Virus record (IMG/VR): IMGVR_UViG_3300047550_003446
Span: 1-20,077 of that record
Source: a virus
Strand: one strand, 5' to 3'
DNA: 20,077 bases
A program made the translations under genes and the position numbers. Position 1 is the stretch's first letter, and every line of letters begins with the position of its first letter. Positions 12,985 to 20,077 of this stretch are shown here, piece by piece. Below the pieces are notes generated by a model. It had not been told where the DNA came from and did no database searches. It saw nothing but the letters and a program-made list of their open reading frames with translations.

Positions 12985-13248
12985 TAACATTAGCGGCATT
13001 TAGTAGAAATGCTAAATGAAAACTTCCTTAATTCAGGGAAAGTCTCAAAGAGATAATCCTGAGCGAAGCCCAAAAGGGAACGTGCAACGACTATCGAAAT
13101 CACACGAAAGTGGAAGAGAGTAGAGTAGACTCAAGTGAGTCGAAATGGGAAGGTTCCTGAAAAGGAACGTGATATAGTCTAATCTCTATGGTGACATAGA
13201 GCAGCCAATAGGCGGGACGAGATTAACGACCTCGTTTGAATACCAATG
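12985..13248 (+). ncRNA. Group I intron (ORF-less, group IA-like) in terL
   Basis: 264 nt. The 5' exon ends CCGT (12981-12984) and pairs with GCGG (12993-12996), giving the U·G pair of P1. The intron ends in G (13248). Visible stems: P2 CATTTAG/CTAAATG (12997-13018); P4 TCAGG/CCTGA (13033-13037, 13058-13062); P5 TCTC/GAGA; P6 CCC/GGG (13069-13078); P7 GACTAT (13089-13094) with ATAGTC (13174-13179); extra hairpins CAC/GTG and GACTC/GAGTC; P3 CTTCC (13023-13027) with GGAAG (13148-13152); P8 GTTCC/GGAAC; P9 CTCTATG/CATAGAG with a GTGA loop. ATGTT in exon 2 can pair with AACAT in the P1 loop (P10-like). No ORF lies inside. Confidence 0.93.
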
Positions 13249-14304
13249 ATATGTTTCGACGAAGGCCAGCAATTAACAGAAGACAACGTGTTTTATGCGT
13301 TAAGTCGCTTGAGGTCAACTAGAGTACCTTACCCACGTCAAGCGGTAATTACTTGTAACCCTGACCCCGACAGTTTTCTTTTTAATTTTGTAAAGTTTAG
13401 TTTGGATGACAACTTAATTCCGATTAGACGAGAAAGTTACGATAAAAGATTTTTCTGTAGAACACCTAGCGGTATTCTTTGGTATAATACCTTAGAAGAA
13501 GCACAAGAAGTTCACGGTACTGATGAAGATTCGGGTGTTAAATCCTTTCTGTACATTCCGGGTTGTATTTACGATAACCCAATTGGTCTTGAACAAAATA
13601 AAGATTACATTGCTACACTAAAAGCACTTCCAGATGTTGAGAGAAGAAGACTTCTTGAGGGTGCTTGGGTTCGTGCTCAATTCTCTGGTTTCTTCAAAAG
13701 AGAATGGGCTAAGATGGTGTATACTCATAACTCTACAACGAGAAATAGAGTGCGCGCTTGGGACTTGGCTGCAACACTTCCTTCAGAGGTTAATCCTGAC
13801 CCTGACTGGACTGTTGGTTCACTTGTAAGTAAAACATCAAACGGCGAATACACAATTGAACACGTTGCTAGGATTCGTGATAGAACACATAAAGTAGAAG
13901 AGTTCATTTTCAATACAGCACTCATGGATGGTGAAGACGTAACAATTTGTCTACCACTAGACCCCGGTGCTTCTGGAATGGCGTATACTAGAGATTTACA
14001 AAGAAGGTTGTCAGAAAGAGGTTTCTCTGTAATGACAAAGCGACCTGACAAGTCAAAGATGATTCGTTTCAAACCATTTGCAAGTATTGCAGAAGCAGGT
14101 TTCTTATCTGTTGTAAAAGCAGACTGGAACGATATGCTTTTTAATGAACTTGAAGCATTTGACGGAACGGGAAGAATACACGACGATTCCGTCGATAGTC
14201 TTAGCGACTCTGTATGGGCACTAAACAGAACCATCCAACTCCCTGACTTTGTTCTTCCAGACTTATCTCAAGGTAACTCTCTTGCTGATATAAATAGATT
14301 TTAA
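13249..14304 (+). CDS. terL: Terminase large subunit, exon 2
   Basis: Exon 2 starts in phase 0 with ATA, so splicing gives GREYSR joined to ICFDEGQQL, a perfect Walker B with its catalytic Glu. An ATG at 13246 gives an open frame but no ribosome site precedes it, and its last base is the intron's final G. The C-terminal RNase H-like nuclease shows RAWDLAAT (D near residue 308), LPLDPGASG (near 374) and HDDSVDSLSDS (near 447-456), which hold the three acidic metal-binding positions. The TerL cuts concatemers and drives packaging. The portal gene follows after 25 nt. Confidence 0.92.
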   Translation: MCFDEGQQLTEDNVFYALSRLRSTRVPYPRQAVITCNPDPDSFLFNFVKFSLDDNLIPIRRESYDKRFFCRTPSGILWYNTLEEAQEVHGTDEDSGVKSFLYIPGCIYDNPIGLEQNKDYIATLKALPDVERRRLLEGAWVRAQFSGFFKREWAKMVYTHNSTTRNRVRAWDLAATLPSEVNPDPDWTVGSLVSKTSNGEYTIEHVARIRDRTHKVEEFIFNTALMDGEDVTICLPLDPGASGMAYTRDLQRRLSERGFSVMTKRPDKSKMIRFKPFASIAEAGFLSVVKADWNDMLFNELEAFDGTGRIHDDSVDSLSDSVWALNRTIQLPDFVLPDLSQGNSLADINRF

Positions 14305-14329
14305 CAATAAATAATTCATAAGGACTTTT

Positions 14330-15808
14330 ATGACCACAAGTACTAAAAAAGTTCAGAAGGCTGTTACCAGAGAGGGTGTAGAACTCCCTCGTTTTCAAAT
14401 GTCTGAAATGGGATACGCTGGTCTGAAAGTTTCTGCTGGTATTCCTCACGAGGAAATGAAGAAAGAACTTCAGTTTCCTCAGAGTATTGTAACTTTTAAG
14501 CAAATGTCTCACCATAGTACTATTGCTGCTGCACTTTCACTTTACGATATGATGATTTCAAAAGTAAAGTGGAGAGTAAAACCTGTAGAGGGTGCTACTG
14601 AAAAAGAGATTCAAGACGCAAAGTTTATTCAAGAATGTATGCACGACATGGATCATTCTTGGATGGATTTTGTACAAGAAGCAGGTAGCATGAAACCCTA
14701 TGGTTTTGCAGTTCACGAAAAGGTATTTCGTAAGAGACTGAAAAGCAAAGGTAGTAAGTTCGATGATGGTTTGATTGGATGGCAGAAGTTACCTATTCGT
14801 TCACAAGACAGTATCGACAAGTGGTTCTTTGACCAAGACGGTAGAGAAATCATTGGTGTACAGCAAAATCTGAATCTTGTTCAAGATGGTTTCGGTAGGT
14901 TTACAAATGTAATCAACGGTAAAGAGATTACACTACCCCGTAAGAAGTTTCTGTTGTTCCGCACAGGTAAACACAAGGGTAATCCTTTTGGTAAGAGTTG
15001 TCTAAGAGATTGTTATTACTCTTGGAGATACCTTGTAGATATTGAAGAACGCGAAGCAACTGGTGTACAACGTGACCTCGCAGGCGTTCCTTGTATTTAC
15101 ATTCCTCCGCAGTATATGAGTGCTGATGCTTCGCCAGAACAGAAGCAGATTTATGAGTACTTCAAAAATATCGTAAGAAATATTCAGTTTAATCAACAAG
15201 CAGGTCTTGTAATGCCTCAAGCATTTGATCCTGACTCTAAACAACCCTTGTTTAAGTTTGAGTTGATTTCTTCTGAAGGTGGTAAGAATTACGATACAAC
15301 AAAAATCAAAGAATACTACAAGAACGCTATTCTGACTGCACTCTTTGCAGACCTTTTGATTCTCGGTCAAGGTGCTACAGGTTCTTACGCTCTCGGTGGT
15401 ATTAAGTCACAATTGATGGCAGTTGCTATTGAAGCACTGCTAAAAGAGATTCAAGACGTTGTAAACAATGACCTGATTCGTCATACTTTTGAACTTAACG
15501 GTTGGGATACTGCTCGTATGCCTACCATTCAATACGAAGACTTTGAAGCAGATGACCTTGAAGCGTTCTCTAAAGCAATTCAACGATTTGCTAGTACAAG
15601 TATGCTTGAAGTTGATCGTGCGGTTCTTAACAAGGTTCGTGAAAGTATTGGTGTTGACGTATACCCTGACGAAGAAGAACCCCACATGGAACTCATGCCT
15701 AACTTTAGTTCTAAGTCTGGTGAAGGCTTGAAATCCCCGTTTGAAGGCACAAGAACTTCTCAAGGTTCAGGTAATGACAACGATGCGAACATGGACAATG
15801 CAGGTTAA
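14330..15808 (+). CDS. Portal protein, DUF935 (Mu gp29)-like
   Basis: 492 residues, with AAGGAC upstream of the ATG. The order is typical: an N-terminal wing (SHHSTIAAALSLYDMMISKV then KWRVKPVE), a stem region (FIQECMHDMDHSWMDFVQEA), GYAVHE-like GFAVHEKVFRKR, GNPFGKSCLRDCYYSWRYLV, and a C-terminal clip and tail ending in a polar linker (EGTRTSQGSGNDNDANMDN). These resemble DUF935-type portals, which form the dodecameric DNA gate and dock TerL. It directly follows terL. No scaffold or capsid gene comes next in this window, which is unusual in order. Confidence 0.82.
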   Translation: MTTSTKKVQKAVTREGVELPRFQMSEMGYAGLKVSAGIPHEEMKKELQFPQSIVTFKQMSHHSTIAAALSLYDMMISKVKWRVKPVEGATEKEIQDAKFIQECMHDMDHSWMDFVQEAGSMKPYGFAVHEKVFRKRLKSKGSKFDDGLIGWQKLPIRSQDSIDKWFFDQDGREIIGVQQNLNLVQDGFGRFTNVINGKEITLPRKKFLLFRTGKHKGNPFGKSCLRDCYYSWRYLVDIEEREATGVQRDLAGVPCIYIPPQYMSADASPEQKQIYEYFKNIVRNIQFNQQAGLVMPQAFDPDSKQPLFKFELISSEGGKNYDTTKIKEYYKNAILTALFADLLILGQGATGSYALGGIKSQLMAVAIEALLKEIQDVVNNDLIRHTFELNGWDTARMPTIQYEDFEADDLEAFSKAIQRFASTSMLEVDRAVLNKVRESIGVDVYPDEEEPHMELMPNFSSKSGEGLKSPFEGTRTSQGSGNDNDANMDNAG

Positions 15809-15830
15809 TGTTTAAGAAAGGAGGTAAGTT

Positions 15831-16574
15831 ATGCCGTGGAGTTTATCTAATTTACCTCCTGCGCTAAAGAATAAAACTGAAGAGCAGAAAAAGATATTTA
15901 TTCGTGTTGCTAATGAAGCACTGAAGAATGGTCGAACAGATCAAGAGGCTATCTTTGCAGGTTTAGCTGCGACAAACAATCTAGGAACCCGTAAAAAGGC
16001 CGTAGAGAAGGTTGTAAAGGTCACACCTAGTCATGTACCCAAGAAAGTACAGGAAGACCTTGTAGATACCTCTAAAGCCGTCCTAGAGGCATCCTTTGGA
16101 AGAGAAGTTCTAACGGATGCTTTGGGAAACACTTACAGTAAAAATGTACTACCGATTCGTAGAGAATTCTTAGGTGATGAAGCGTTACCTACAGATACGG
16201 ATAGAAATTTAGTATACGCAGACTTCAACGATAACAATGAACTTGTCTTGAGGTTTGATACTGGTGAAGAGATAGTTACAAAGAGTATAGCTGTTGAACA
16301 AATCTACGAGCAATTTGTAAGTATTTATAATCAACAACAACAAGATGCAGGACCAGTACAACCGAGTAATATCAAACATTACGATCAGATGCTTACTGGT
16401 ACACTTGTTGTCATTGGTGACGGTACACATAAAATTCACGAAATAGTTTCAATATACTTCACAAAGAACGGAAGAGATGTTTCTGTTGATTGGGAATTTG
16501 ATAGCAATAAAAATATTATAATAAGATCAAATGTAGACCTTACTGGTGTTTTGTTGGTCGCACATGGAAAATAA
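15831..16574 (+). CDS. ChaB-domain phage protein, possibly structural
   Basis: 247 residues, with AAGGAGG before the ATG. The first 45 residues (MPWSLSNLPPALKNKTEEQK, then FIRVANEALK and AIFAGLAATN) fit a ChaB-like domain, as seen at the N-terminus of several phage structural and prohead proteins. The rest is unlike it: a middle beta-rich part and a C-terminal part (LTGTLVVIGDGTHKIHEIVS, then SVDWEFDSNKNIIIRS) with a fibre-like or jelly-roll look. The C-terminal NVDLTGVLLVAHGK resembles the ends of the next protein (GLTGVRVFVVGF), so the two may share a fibre or collar domain. Function uncertain. Confidence 0.6.
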   Translation: MPWSLSNLPPALKNKTEEQKKIFIRVANEALKNGRTDQEAIFAGLAATNNLGTRKKAVEKVVKVTPSHVPKKVQEDLVDTSKAVLEASFGREVLTDALGNTYSKNVLPIRREFLGDEALPTDTDRNLVYADFNDNNELVLRFDTGEEIVTKSIAVEQIYEQFVSIYNQQQQDAGPVQPSNIKHYDQMLTGTLVVIGDGTHKIHEIVSIYFTKNGRDVSVDWEFDSNKNIIIRSNVDLTGVLLVAHGK

Positions 16575-16597
16575 AAATTAAATTCTAAGGAATAAAA

Positions 16598-17356
16598 ATG
16601 GCAGTTAAAGAATACTACCACGACCTAGACCTAGTTAAAGTTGGTCAACTTATCAATACTCGTCTACATAACGTAACAACAACACAACGAAACGCTCTTG
16701 CTAGTACACTGGCAGGTGCTAACGAAGGTCTTGTAGTATTTGATACAGACGAAAATCAGATTTACATTTTTGATGGTTCTGTATTTCTTCCTACAAAAGT
16801 ACAAGGTGCAATGGTTTACAAGGGTACTGTTACATCCCTTACAACGGCACCTGCTAATCCTGAAACCGGATTTACTTATGTCTTTACAGGCACACCCGGT
16901 ACGCTTACTTGGGCTGGTCAAACATTCAGCCCTGACCCTGACGTAGAGGTTGGTGATGTTCTGATTTACCGTGGAAGTAATATTTGGGATATTATCGAAG
17001 GTAATGATGATATTGCTACAGAGACTACCGCAGGTAATATTCGTCTTGCTACACAAGCAGAGGTAAATGCAGGGACAGTTACAGATGAAGCTGTTACACC
17101 CGCAACTTTATCCGGTTACGCATCAAATAAAAAACTTGCAAAGACGCATTTTGAGATTACAGATATCACAGCACTTACACCTAAGACGATTACACATAAT
17201 CTGAATCTTTCCAATAAAGATGCTTTTGCTGTTCGTACAGCAAATTCTAGTGGTTCTGAGATTTCTCTTGACGTTGATTCTGTGGATACAAATTCGCTTA
17301 CAATTACGGCAGCTATTGGTCTTACTGGGGTTAGGGTTTTTGTTGTTGGTTTCTAA
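16598..17356 (+). CDS. Tail-fibre-like structural protein
   Basis: 252 residues, with AAGGAATAAAA before the ATG. A short N-terminal helix precedes LVVFDTDENQIYIFDGSVFL, a common phage fibre module. Then comes a Gly/Thr-rich region, and ATETTAGNIRLATQAEVNAG followed by VTDEAVTPATLSGY, the classic tail-fibre repeat. The C-terminus (TPKTITHNLNLSN ... GLTGVRVFVVGF) resembles the end of the previous protein. It is probably a virion surface or fibre component, co-transcribed with the portal. Confidence 0.7.
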   Translation: MAVKEYYHDLDLVKVGQLINTRLHNVTTTQRNALASTLAGANEGLVVFDTDENQIYIFDGSVFLPTKVQGAMVYKGTVTSLTTAPANPETGFTYVFTGTPGTLTWAGQTFSPDPDVEVGDVLIYRGSNIWDIIEGNDDIATETTAGNIRLATQAEVNAGTVTDEAVTPATLSGYASNKKLAKTHFEITDITALTPKTITHNLNLSNKDAFAVRTANSSGSEISLDVDSVDTNSLTITAAIGLTGVRVFVVGF

Positions 17357-17372
17357 ATAATTTGAGGGTTAC

Positions 17373-17609
17373 ATGGCTGATACTTTTTTCAATCCTATAG
17401 ATATTGCAATTACAGACAGCAATGCTAACCCTCCTACGGGTTTTGCTAGATTACAGGTTAAGAATAACGGAAAGTTACACGTTAAGGCTATGGGTAACGA
17501 AGTTGTCATTGAACCTACAGTTGTTACTAAACTAATAGTTGACGGTGGTAACGCCAACACTGTCCCTGAGAATTTTGTTCTCAGGTTTGATTTTGGAGGG
17601 GCTACTTAA
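17373..17609 (+). CDS. Small structural-type protein, 78 aa
   Basis: GAGGG precedes the ATG. The sequence is beta-rich (GFARLQVKNNGKLHVKAMGN, then VVIEPTVVTKLIVDGG) and looks like a small fibre, baseplate or head-fibre domain; no family is recognised. Its stop overlaps the next start (TAATG), so it is tightly coupled with the collagen-like protein. Confidence 0.6.
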   Translation: MADTFFNPIDIAITDSNANPPTGFARLQVKNNGKLHVKAMGNEVVIEPTVVTKLIVDGGNANTVPENFVLRFDFGGAT

Positions 17610-19069
17610 TGTCATTAAATGGACAATTTCAATTCCGCAGAGATTCCGCTGCAAACTGGTCTTCCGCAAATCCTGTGCTGCTTTCTGGTGAATTAGGTTT
17701 AGAAACTGACACTGACCAGTTCAAAATTGGTGACGGTACAAGTACTTGGAATATGTTACCTTACGGTGGTCTTCAAGGACCACAAGGTGTTCAGGGCATT
17801 CAAGGTGAACCCGGTAGAGGTATTGTGAGTATCACCAGAACCGCAGGTAATGGCGCAGCAGGTACTACAGATACTTATACGATTACTTATACGGATAGTA
17901 CAACAAGTACATTTACAGTTCGTAACGGTTCTTCTGTGGTTGTAGGTACAACAAATACTGTTACACCTGTAACAGCACCTTCAGTTACCGATGCGGATGC
18001 AGGTGAAAACGTAAGTCTTACTTTTAATCTCCCAAGAGCAAGAAACGTAGCAGCAGGTACAACAACTACAGGAAATGCGGGTACAAATGCTTCTGTAAGT
18101 TCTGCACAAGACGCTAACGGTGACGTTACGTTAAATTTTACGATCCCTAGAGGGGATACTGGTGCTACTGGTCCTGCTGCAAATGCTTTTACAAACATTG
18201 CTGTTACGGGTCAGAATACGGTAAGCGCAGATCAAGCAAACGATACGCTTACTCTGGTTGCGGGTGCAAACATCAGTATTGTAACAAATGACGTTACAGA
18301 TTCAGTTACTATTAGCAGCACTGCCGTTGCTCAAAATACTTTTGCAGTTGTTACTGGAAATACTGGTACAGCCACAGCAGACCAAGCAGGTGATACTTTA
18401 GCGATTACGGGCGGTACAGGTATCAGTACAGCCGCTACAGATACCCCTGATGGATTGGTGATTACTAACACTGGGGTTACAAGTGTTACAGCAGGTACAG
18501 GCATTGGTGTTTCAGCGGCTACGGGTGGTGTGACTATTAGCAACACCGGCGTGACCTCGGTCAACGGAGCAACCGGTGCAGTCACGGTGGGTCGAGCAGA
18601 CATCCCCGCACCAACACTGACAAACGCCACGGCAACGCTGACAACTGAGCAAGTGGTGGCTCGTTGGACAATACCCGCAAACTTCCTGCAAGTGGGCGAT
18701 GCAATCAGGATTCGCGTTGCCACTCAGACCGCAGCAGCATCAGTGCTGACCGTGCGCCTTCGTGCAGGGGCTACGGGTACTGCAACGGATGGTCAGGTGG
18801 TCATACTGACAGCATCAGCGGCGCAGGCTGCTAACGCCTACCAGACATGGGAGTTTTTGGCATATGTCACTGCAGTAGGCGCAACGGGTTCCATTCGCGG
18901 CTCAGGAAACGGCATTGCACAGGCTGCCGTGCTTGGCACCCCGACTGCTGCAAACGCTGCGGTCACGATCAACACCACTGCTGCGGTAAACATTCAGATG
19001 ACGCTGGCAGAAGGTACAACGGCAGGTGTTGTGACCATTATCGGCGCAGGCTTGTTTGTAGGGGATTGA
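17609..19069 (+). CDS. Collagen-like tail fibre / receptor-binding protein
   Basis: 486 residues. The N-terminal module (QFQFRRDSAANWSSANPVLL, SGELGLETDTDQFKIGDG, TSTWNMLPYGG) is the common phage fibre head-attachment type. A short collagen-like run GPQGVQGIQGEPGRG follows at about 52-70. The middle is Thr/Ala-rich repeats with DTYTITYTDSTTSTF and paired SNTGVTSV-like motifs at about residues 290 and 312. The C-terminus (about 315-486) is a separate globular-looking domain (IPANFLQVGDAIRIRVATQT, AAGTTAGVVTIIGAGLFVG-like) probably for receptor contact. The DNA from about 18540 to 19069 is far richer in G+C than that before it. Confidence 0.8.
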   Translation: MSLNGQFQFRRDSAANWSSANPVLLSGELGLETDTDQFKIGDGTSTWNMLPYGGLQGPQGVQGIQGEPGRGIVSITRTAGNGAAGTTDTYTITYTDSTTSTFTVRNGSSVVVGTTNTVTPVTAPSVTDADAGENVSLTFNLPRARNVAAGTTTTGNAGTNASVSSAQDANGDVTLNFTIPRGDTGATGPAANAFTNIAVTGQNTVSADQANDTLTLVAGANISIVTNDVTDSVTISSTAVAQNTFAVVTGNTGTATADQAGDTLAITGGTGISTAATDTPDGLVITNTGVTSVTAGTGIGVSAATGGVTISNTGVTSVNGATGAVTVGRADIPAPTLTNATATLTTEQVVARWTIPANFLQVGDAIRIRVATQTAAASVLTVRLRAGATGTATDGQVVILTASAAQAANAYQTWEFLAYVTAVGATGSIRGSGNGIAQAAVLGTPTAANAAVTINTTAAVNIQMTLAEGTTAGVVTIIGAGLFVGD

Positions 19070-19070
19070 T

Positions 19071-19286
19071 ATGGCACTAATTTCTTCAAATACACTTGAG
19101 ATTCGTAGAGTAATGCAAAGGGATATTGACATCAACGGTAAAATATCTTACTTTGAAAATTTGCAATACAGAACAAAAGATGTAGTCATAAGTATTCTAG
19201 GGGTTTCTCTCGGTTCATGGAGTGCTTGGCAATCTCTTGATAGGACAGACCTGATTTATGTTGACGAGAACGGAAATCCCGTATGA
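19071..19286 (+). CDS. Hypothetical 71-aa protein
   Basis: ATG at 19071 follows the fibre stop by 1 nt, with a weak GGGG upstream. The sequence (MALISSNTLEIRRVMQRDID, then ILGVSLGSWSAWQSLDRTDL) has no recognised motif. The base use returns to the AT-rich type. Its stop overlaps the next start (ATGA). Confidence 0.6.
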   Translation: MALISSNTLEIRRVMQRDIDINGKISYFENLQYRTKDVVISILGVSLGSWSAWQSLDRTDLIYVDENGNPV

Positions 19287-19462
19287 TTAAAGTAACTCGC
19301 ACAATTACCCTAAACGGTCAAACTGCTGAAGAGTACAACAATATCCTTGAGCATTTTTCTCTTACAAATCCTGAAGAACAAGGTTGGAAACTTCACAAAG
19401 AACCTTTGATTCACAAGGTCACAGCAGTAAAGCAAGAAGAACTTACTTCTCTTCCAAGTTAA
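19283..19462 (+). CDS. Hypothetical 59-aa protein
   Basis: ATG at 19283 overlaps the preceding stop as ATGA, which supports translation by coupling. It begins MIKVTRTITLNGQTAEEYNN and ends in KQEELTSLPS. It looks like a small beta/alpha protein of unknown function. Confidence 0.55.
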   Translation: MIKVTRTITLNGQTAEEYNNILEHFSLTNPEEQGWKLHKEPLIHKVTAVKQEELTSLPS

Positions 19463-19473
19463 GGAGAATCAAG

Positions 19474-19578
19474 ATGAAGTGCAGAGAGTTTCCTAAGTCC
19501 TATGAAGAACATTTAGTTTTTGATTACGCTTATTTTGTATTTATTACAGATTTACTCAATGCACTTTCTCTGGTATAA
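19474..19578 (+). CDS. Hypothetical 34-aa peptide
   Basis: ATG at 19474 has AAGGAG at 19461-19466 at good spacing. It begins MKCREFPKSYEEHLVFDYAY and continues into a hydrophobic end (FVFITDLLNALSLV), so it could be membrane-associated. The stop TAA lies within the -10 box of the next promoter. It is short, so confidence is moderate. Confidence 0.45.
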   Translation: MKCREFPKSYEEHLVFDYAYFVFITDLLNALSLV

Positions 19579-19579
19579 T
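19551..19579 (+). promoter_or_regulatory. Promoter before the GIY-YIG gene
   Basis: TTTACT at 19551-19556, a 17-nt spacer and TATAAT at 19574-19579, with TGG before it as an extended -10. It overlaps the last codons of the 34-aa ORF and would start a leader of about 95 nt before the gene at 19681. Confidence 0.75.
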
Positions 19580-19589
19580 AGTTTTTTGA

Positions 19590-19669
19590 AAAAGCAAGGA
19601 TAGGATGGCCCCCGAAAAGTCTTTGTCCAAGACCTTCCTTTGCTTCCCAACATTGGACAATTTTATAGG
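19590..19669 (+). promoter_or_regulatory. Endonuclease leader element, copy B
   Basis: An outer stem AAGCAAGGA / TCCTTTGCTT (19592-19646, one bulge) encloses the hairpin GTCTT (19619-19623), loop TGTCC, AAGAC (19629-19633). After 19 nt comes TTGGACAA (19653-19660) and TTTTATAGG (19661-19669). The loop TGTCC can pair with GGACA. The order and spacing match copy A at 11430-11483, with different stem sequences. Confidence 0.45.
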
Positions 19670-19680
19670 TGGACTCTATA

Positions 19681-20077
19681 ATGGAATACGTTTACGAAAT
19701 TCTTCACAAACCCTCTGGTAAAAAATACATTGGTTGTAGATACTCGGTTGATGCAGACCCGGAACAACTTTTCAATCCGAATCATAAAAAACCTTACTTT
19801 ACATCAAGTAAAGTTGTCAAGTCTTTGATAGAGCAAGATGGTATTGATAGTTTTGAAATTCTGAAAATTCAGGTTTTTGAAAATGGCGGTGCCCTTGAAG
19901 CGGAACAAAATATACTTAAAGTTGTACTTGAAAAAGAACCTGAAAATTGGTTGAATCTTTCTGCTAATTGCTTGACACACCACTCAGACATATTTAAGAA
20001 AAGAATGTTTAATAAATACGGCGTCGAACATGATATGGAACTTGATTGGGTTAAGGATAAAATAAAAGAAACTAATC
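19681..20077 (+). CDS. GIY-YIG-type homing endonuclease (3' end cut)
   Basis: 132 codons visible, running off the window. It opens MEYVYEILHKPSGKKYIGCR, which fits the GIY-YIG core (VYEI, then KKYIG and an Arg). The core continues PYFTSSKVVKSLIEQDG and ALEAEQNIL with a Glu at the metal-binding position. After that, CLTHHSDIFKKRMFNKYGVE opens what looks like the NKYG-type DNA-binding repeats of Seg/Mob-like enzymes. GGTGGA about 8 nt upstream could be the ribosome site. It is probably a free-standing homing endonuclease, with its own promoter and structured leader. Confidence 0.75.
   Translation, partial: MEYVYEILHKPSGKKYIGCRYSVDADPEQLFNPNHKKPYFTSSKVVKSLIEQDGIDSFEILKIQVFENGGALEAEQNILKVVLEKEPENWLNLSANCLTHHSDIFKKRMFNKYGVEHDMELDWVKDKIKETN

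Noticed and set aside
12577-14304. terL as a broken or frameshifted pseudogene
   Set aside because: The break is exactly a foldable group I intron and splicing restores a continuous frame and an intact Walker B.
13246-14304. Independent gene starting at ATG 13246
   Set aside because: No ribosome site precedes it, the protein would begin within Walker B, and the ATG straddles the predicted 3' splice site.
17887-18723. Open frames on the minus strand under the tail-fibre gene
   Set aside because: They are by-products of the Thr/Ala/Gly-rich codon pattern, with no ribosome sites and no recognisable domains.
1-20077. CRISPR array or insertion sequence
   Set aside because: No regularly spaced repeat series and no transposase-like protein or terminal inverted repeats were seen.

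Overview
The window reads as part of a tailed-phage genome (Caudoviricetes) or a close prophage relative. It carries a split large terminase gene, a DUF935-type portal, collagen-like and fibre-type tail proteins, PhoH, a ClpP-fold protease, two tRNA genes, at least three confident or likely homing-endonuclease-type genes plus one weaker candidate, and long runs of small tightly packed or overlapping ORFs. Most of it is AT-rich (21 of 60 bases are G+C in the sampled line 4321-4380). Shine-Dalgarno sequences, sigma70-like promoters and signal peptides point to a bacterial host; the host genus cannot be read from the sequence.

Layout: (1) 1-1701, rightward. An extended -10 promoter, a secreted protein, small ORFs, a cysteine-rich DUF7227-type protein and a 37-residue hydrophobic peptide, closed by a terminator. 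This arm is partly GC-rich (38 of 60 in 1201-1260) and uses an AAAGGGG-type ribosome site. (2) About 1740-2453, a convergent region without genes, rich in repeats, with a cluster of TTATGGA/TCCATAA palindromes. (3) 9613-2454, leftward. About 15 coupled genes: small hypotheticals, a crAss001_48-like protein, PhoH, an HNH endonuclease, a ClpP-like protease, membrane and secreted proteins and a P-loop helicase-like protein. An internal promoter at 5045-5073 lies inside a terminator hairpin. (4) 9585-9712, a symmetrical divergent promoter region. (5) 9713-11460, rightward. Long structured leader RNAs, an HNH/AP2-like gene, a CxxC mini-protein, tRNA-Thr and tRNA-Arg, a further structured RNA and a terminator. 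(6) 11494-19578, rightward. HNH endonuclease, small terminase, large terminase interrupted by a 264-nt ORF-less group I intron, portal, ChaB-domain protein and fibre-type proteins. (7) A promoter, a structured leader and a GIY-YIG endonuclease cut by the window end.

The most notable points are these. The group I intron splits the terminase exactly at its Walker B coding sequence and leaves an intact protein when spliced. A shared 5' leader architecture (hairpin with a UGUCC loop, then about 18-19 nt, then UUGGACA and UUUUAUAGG) precedes two unrelated endonuclease genes. Three further multi-hairpin RNAs lie in the rightward early region. The tail-fibre C-terminus has a sharp base-composition switch that starts inside a repeated SNTGVTSV-like motif, as expected for module exchange. 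All family names are from motif recognition by eye; no search was run.
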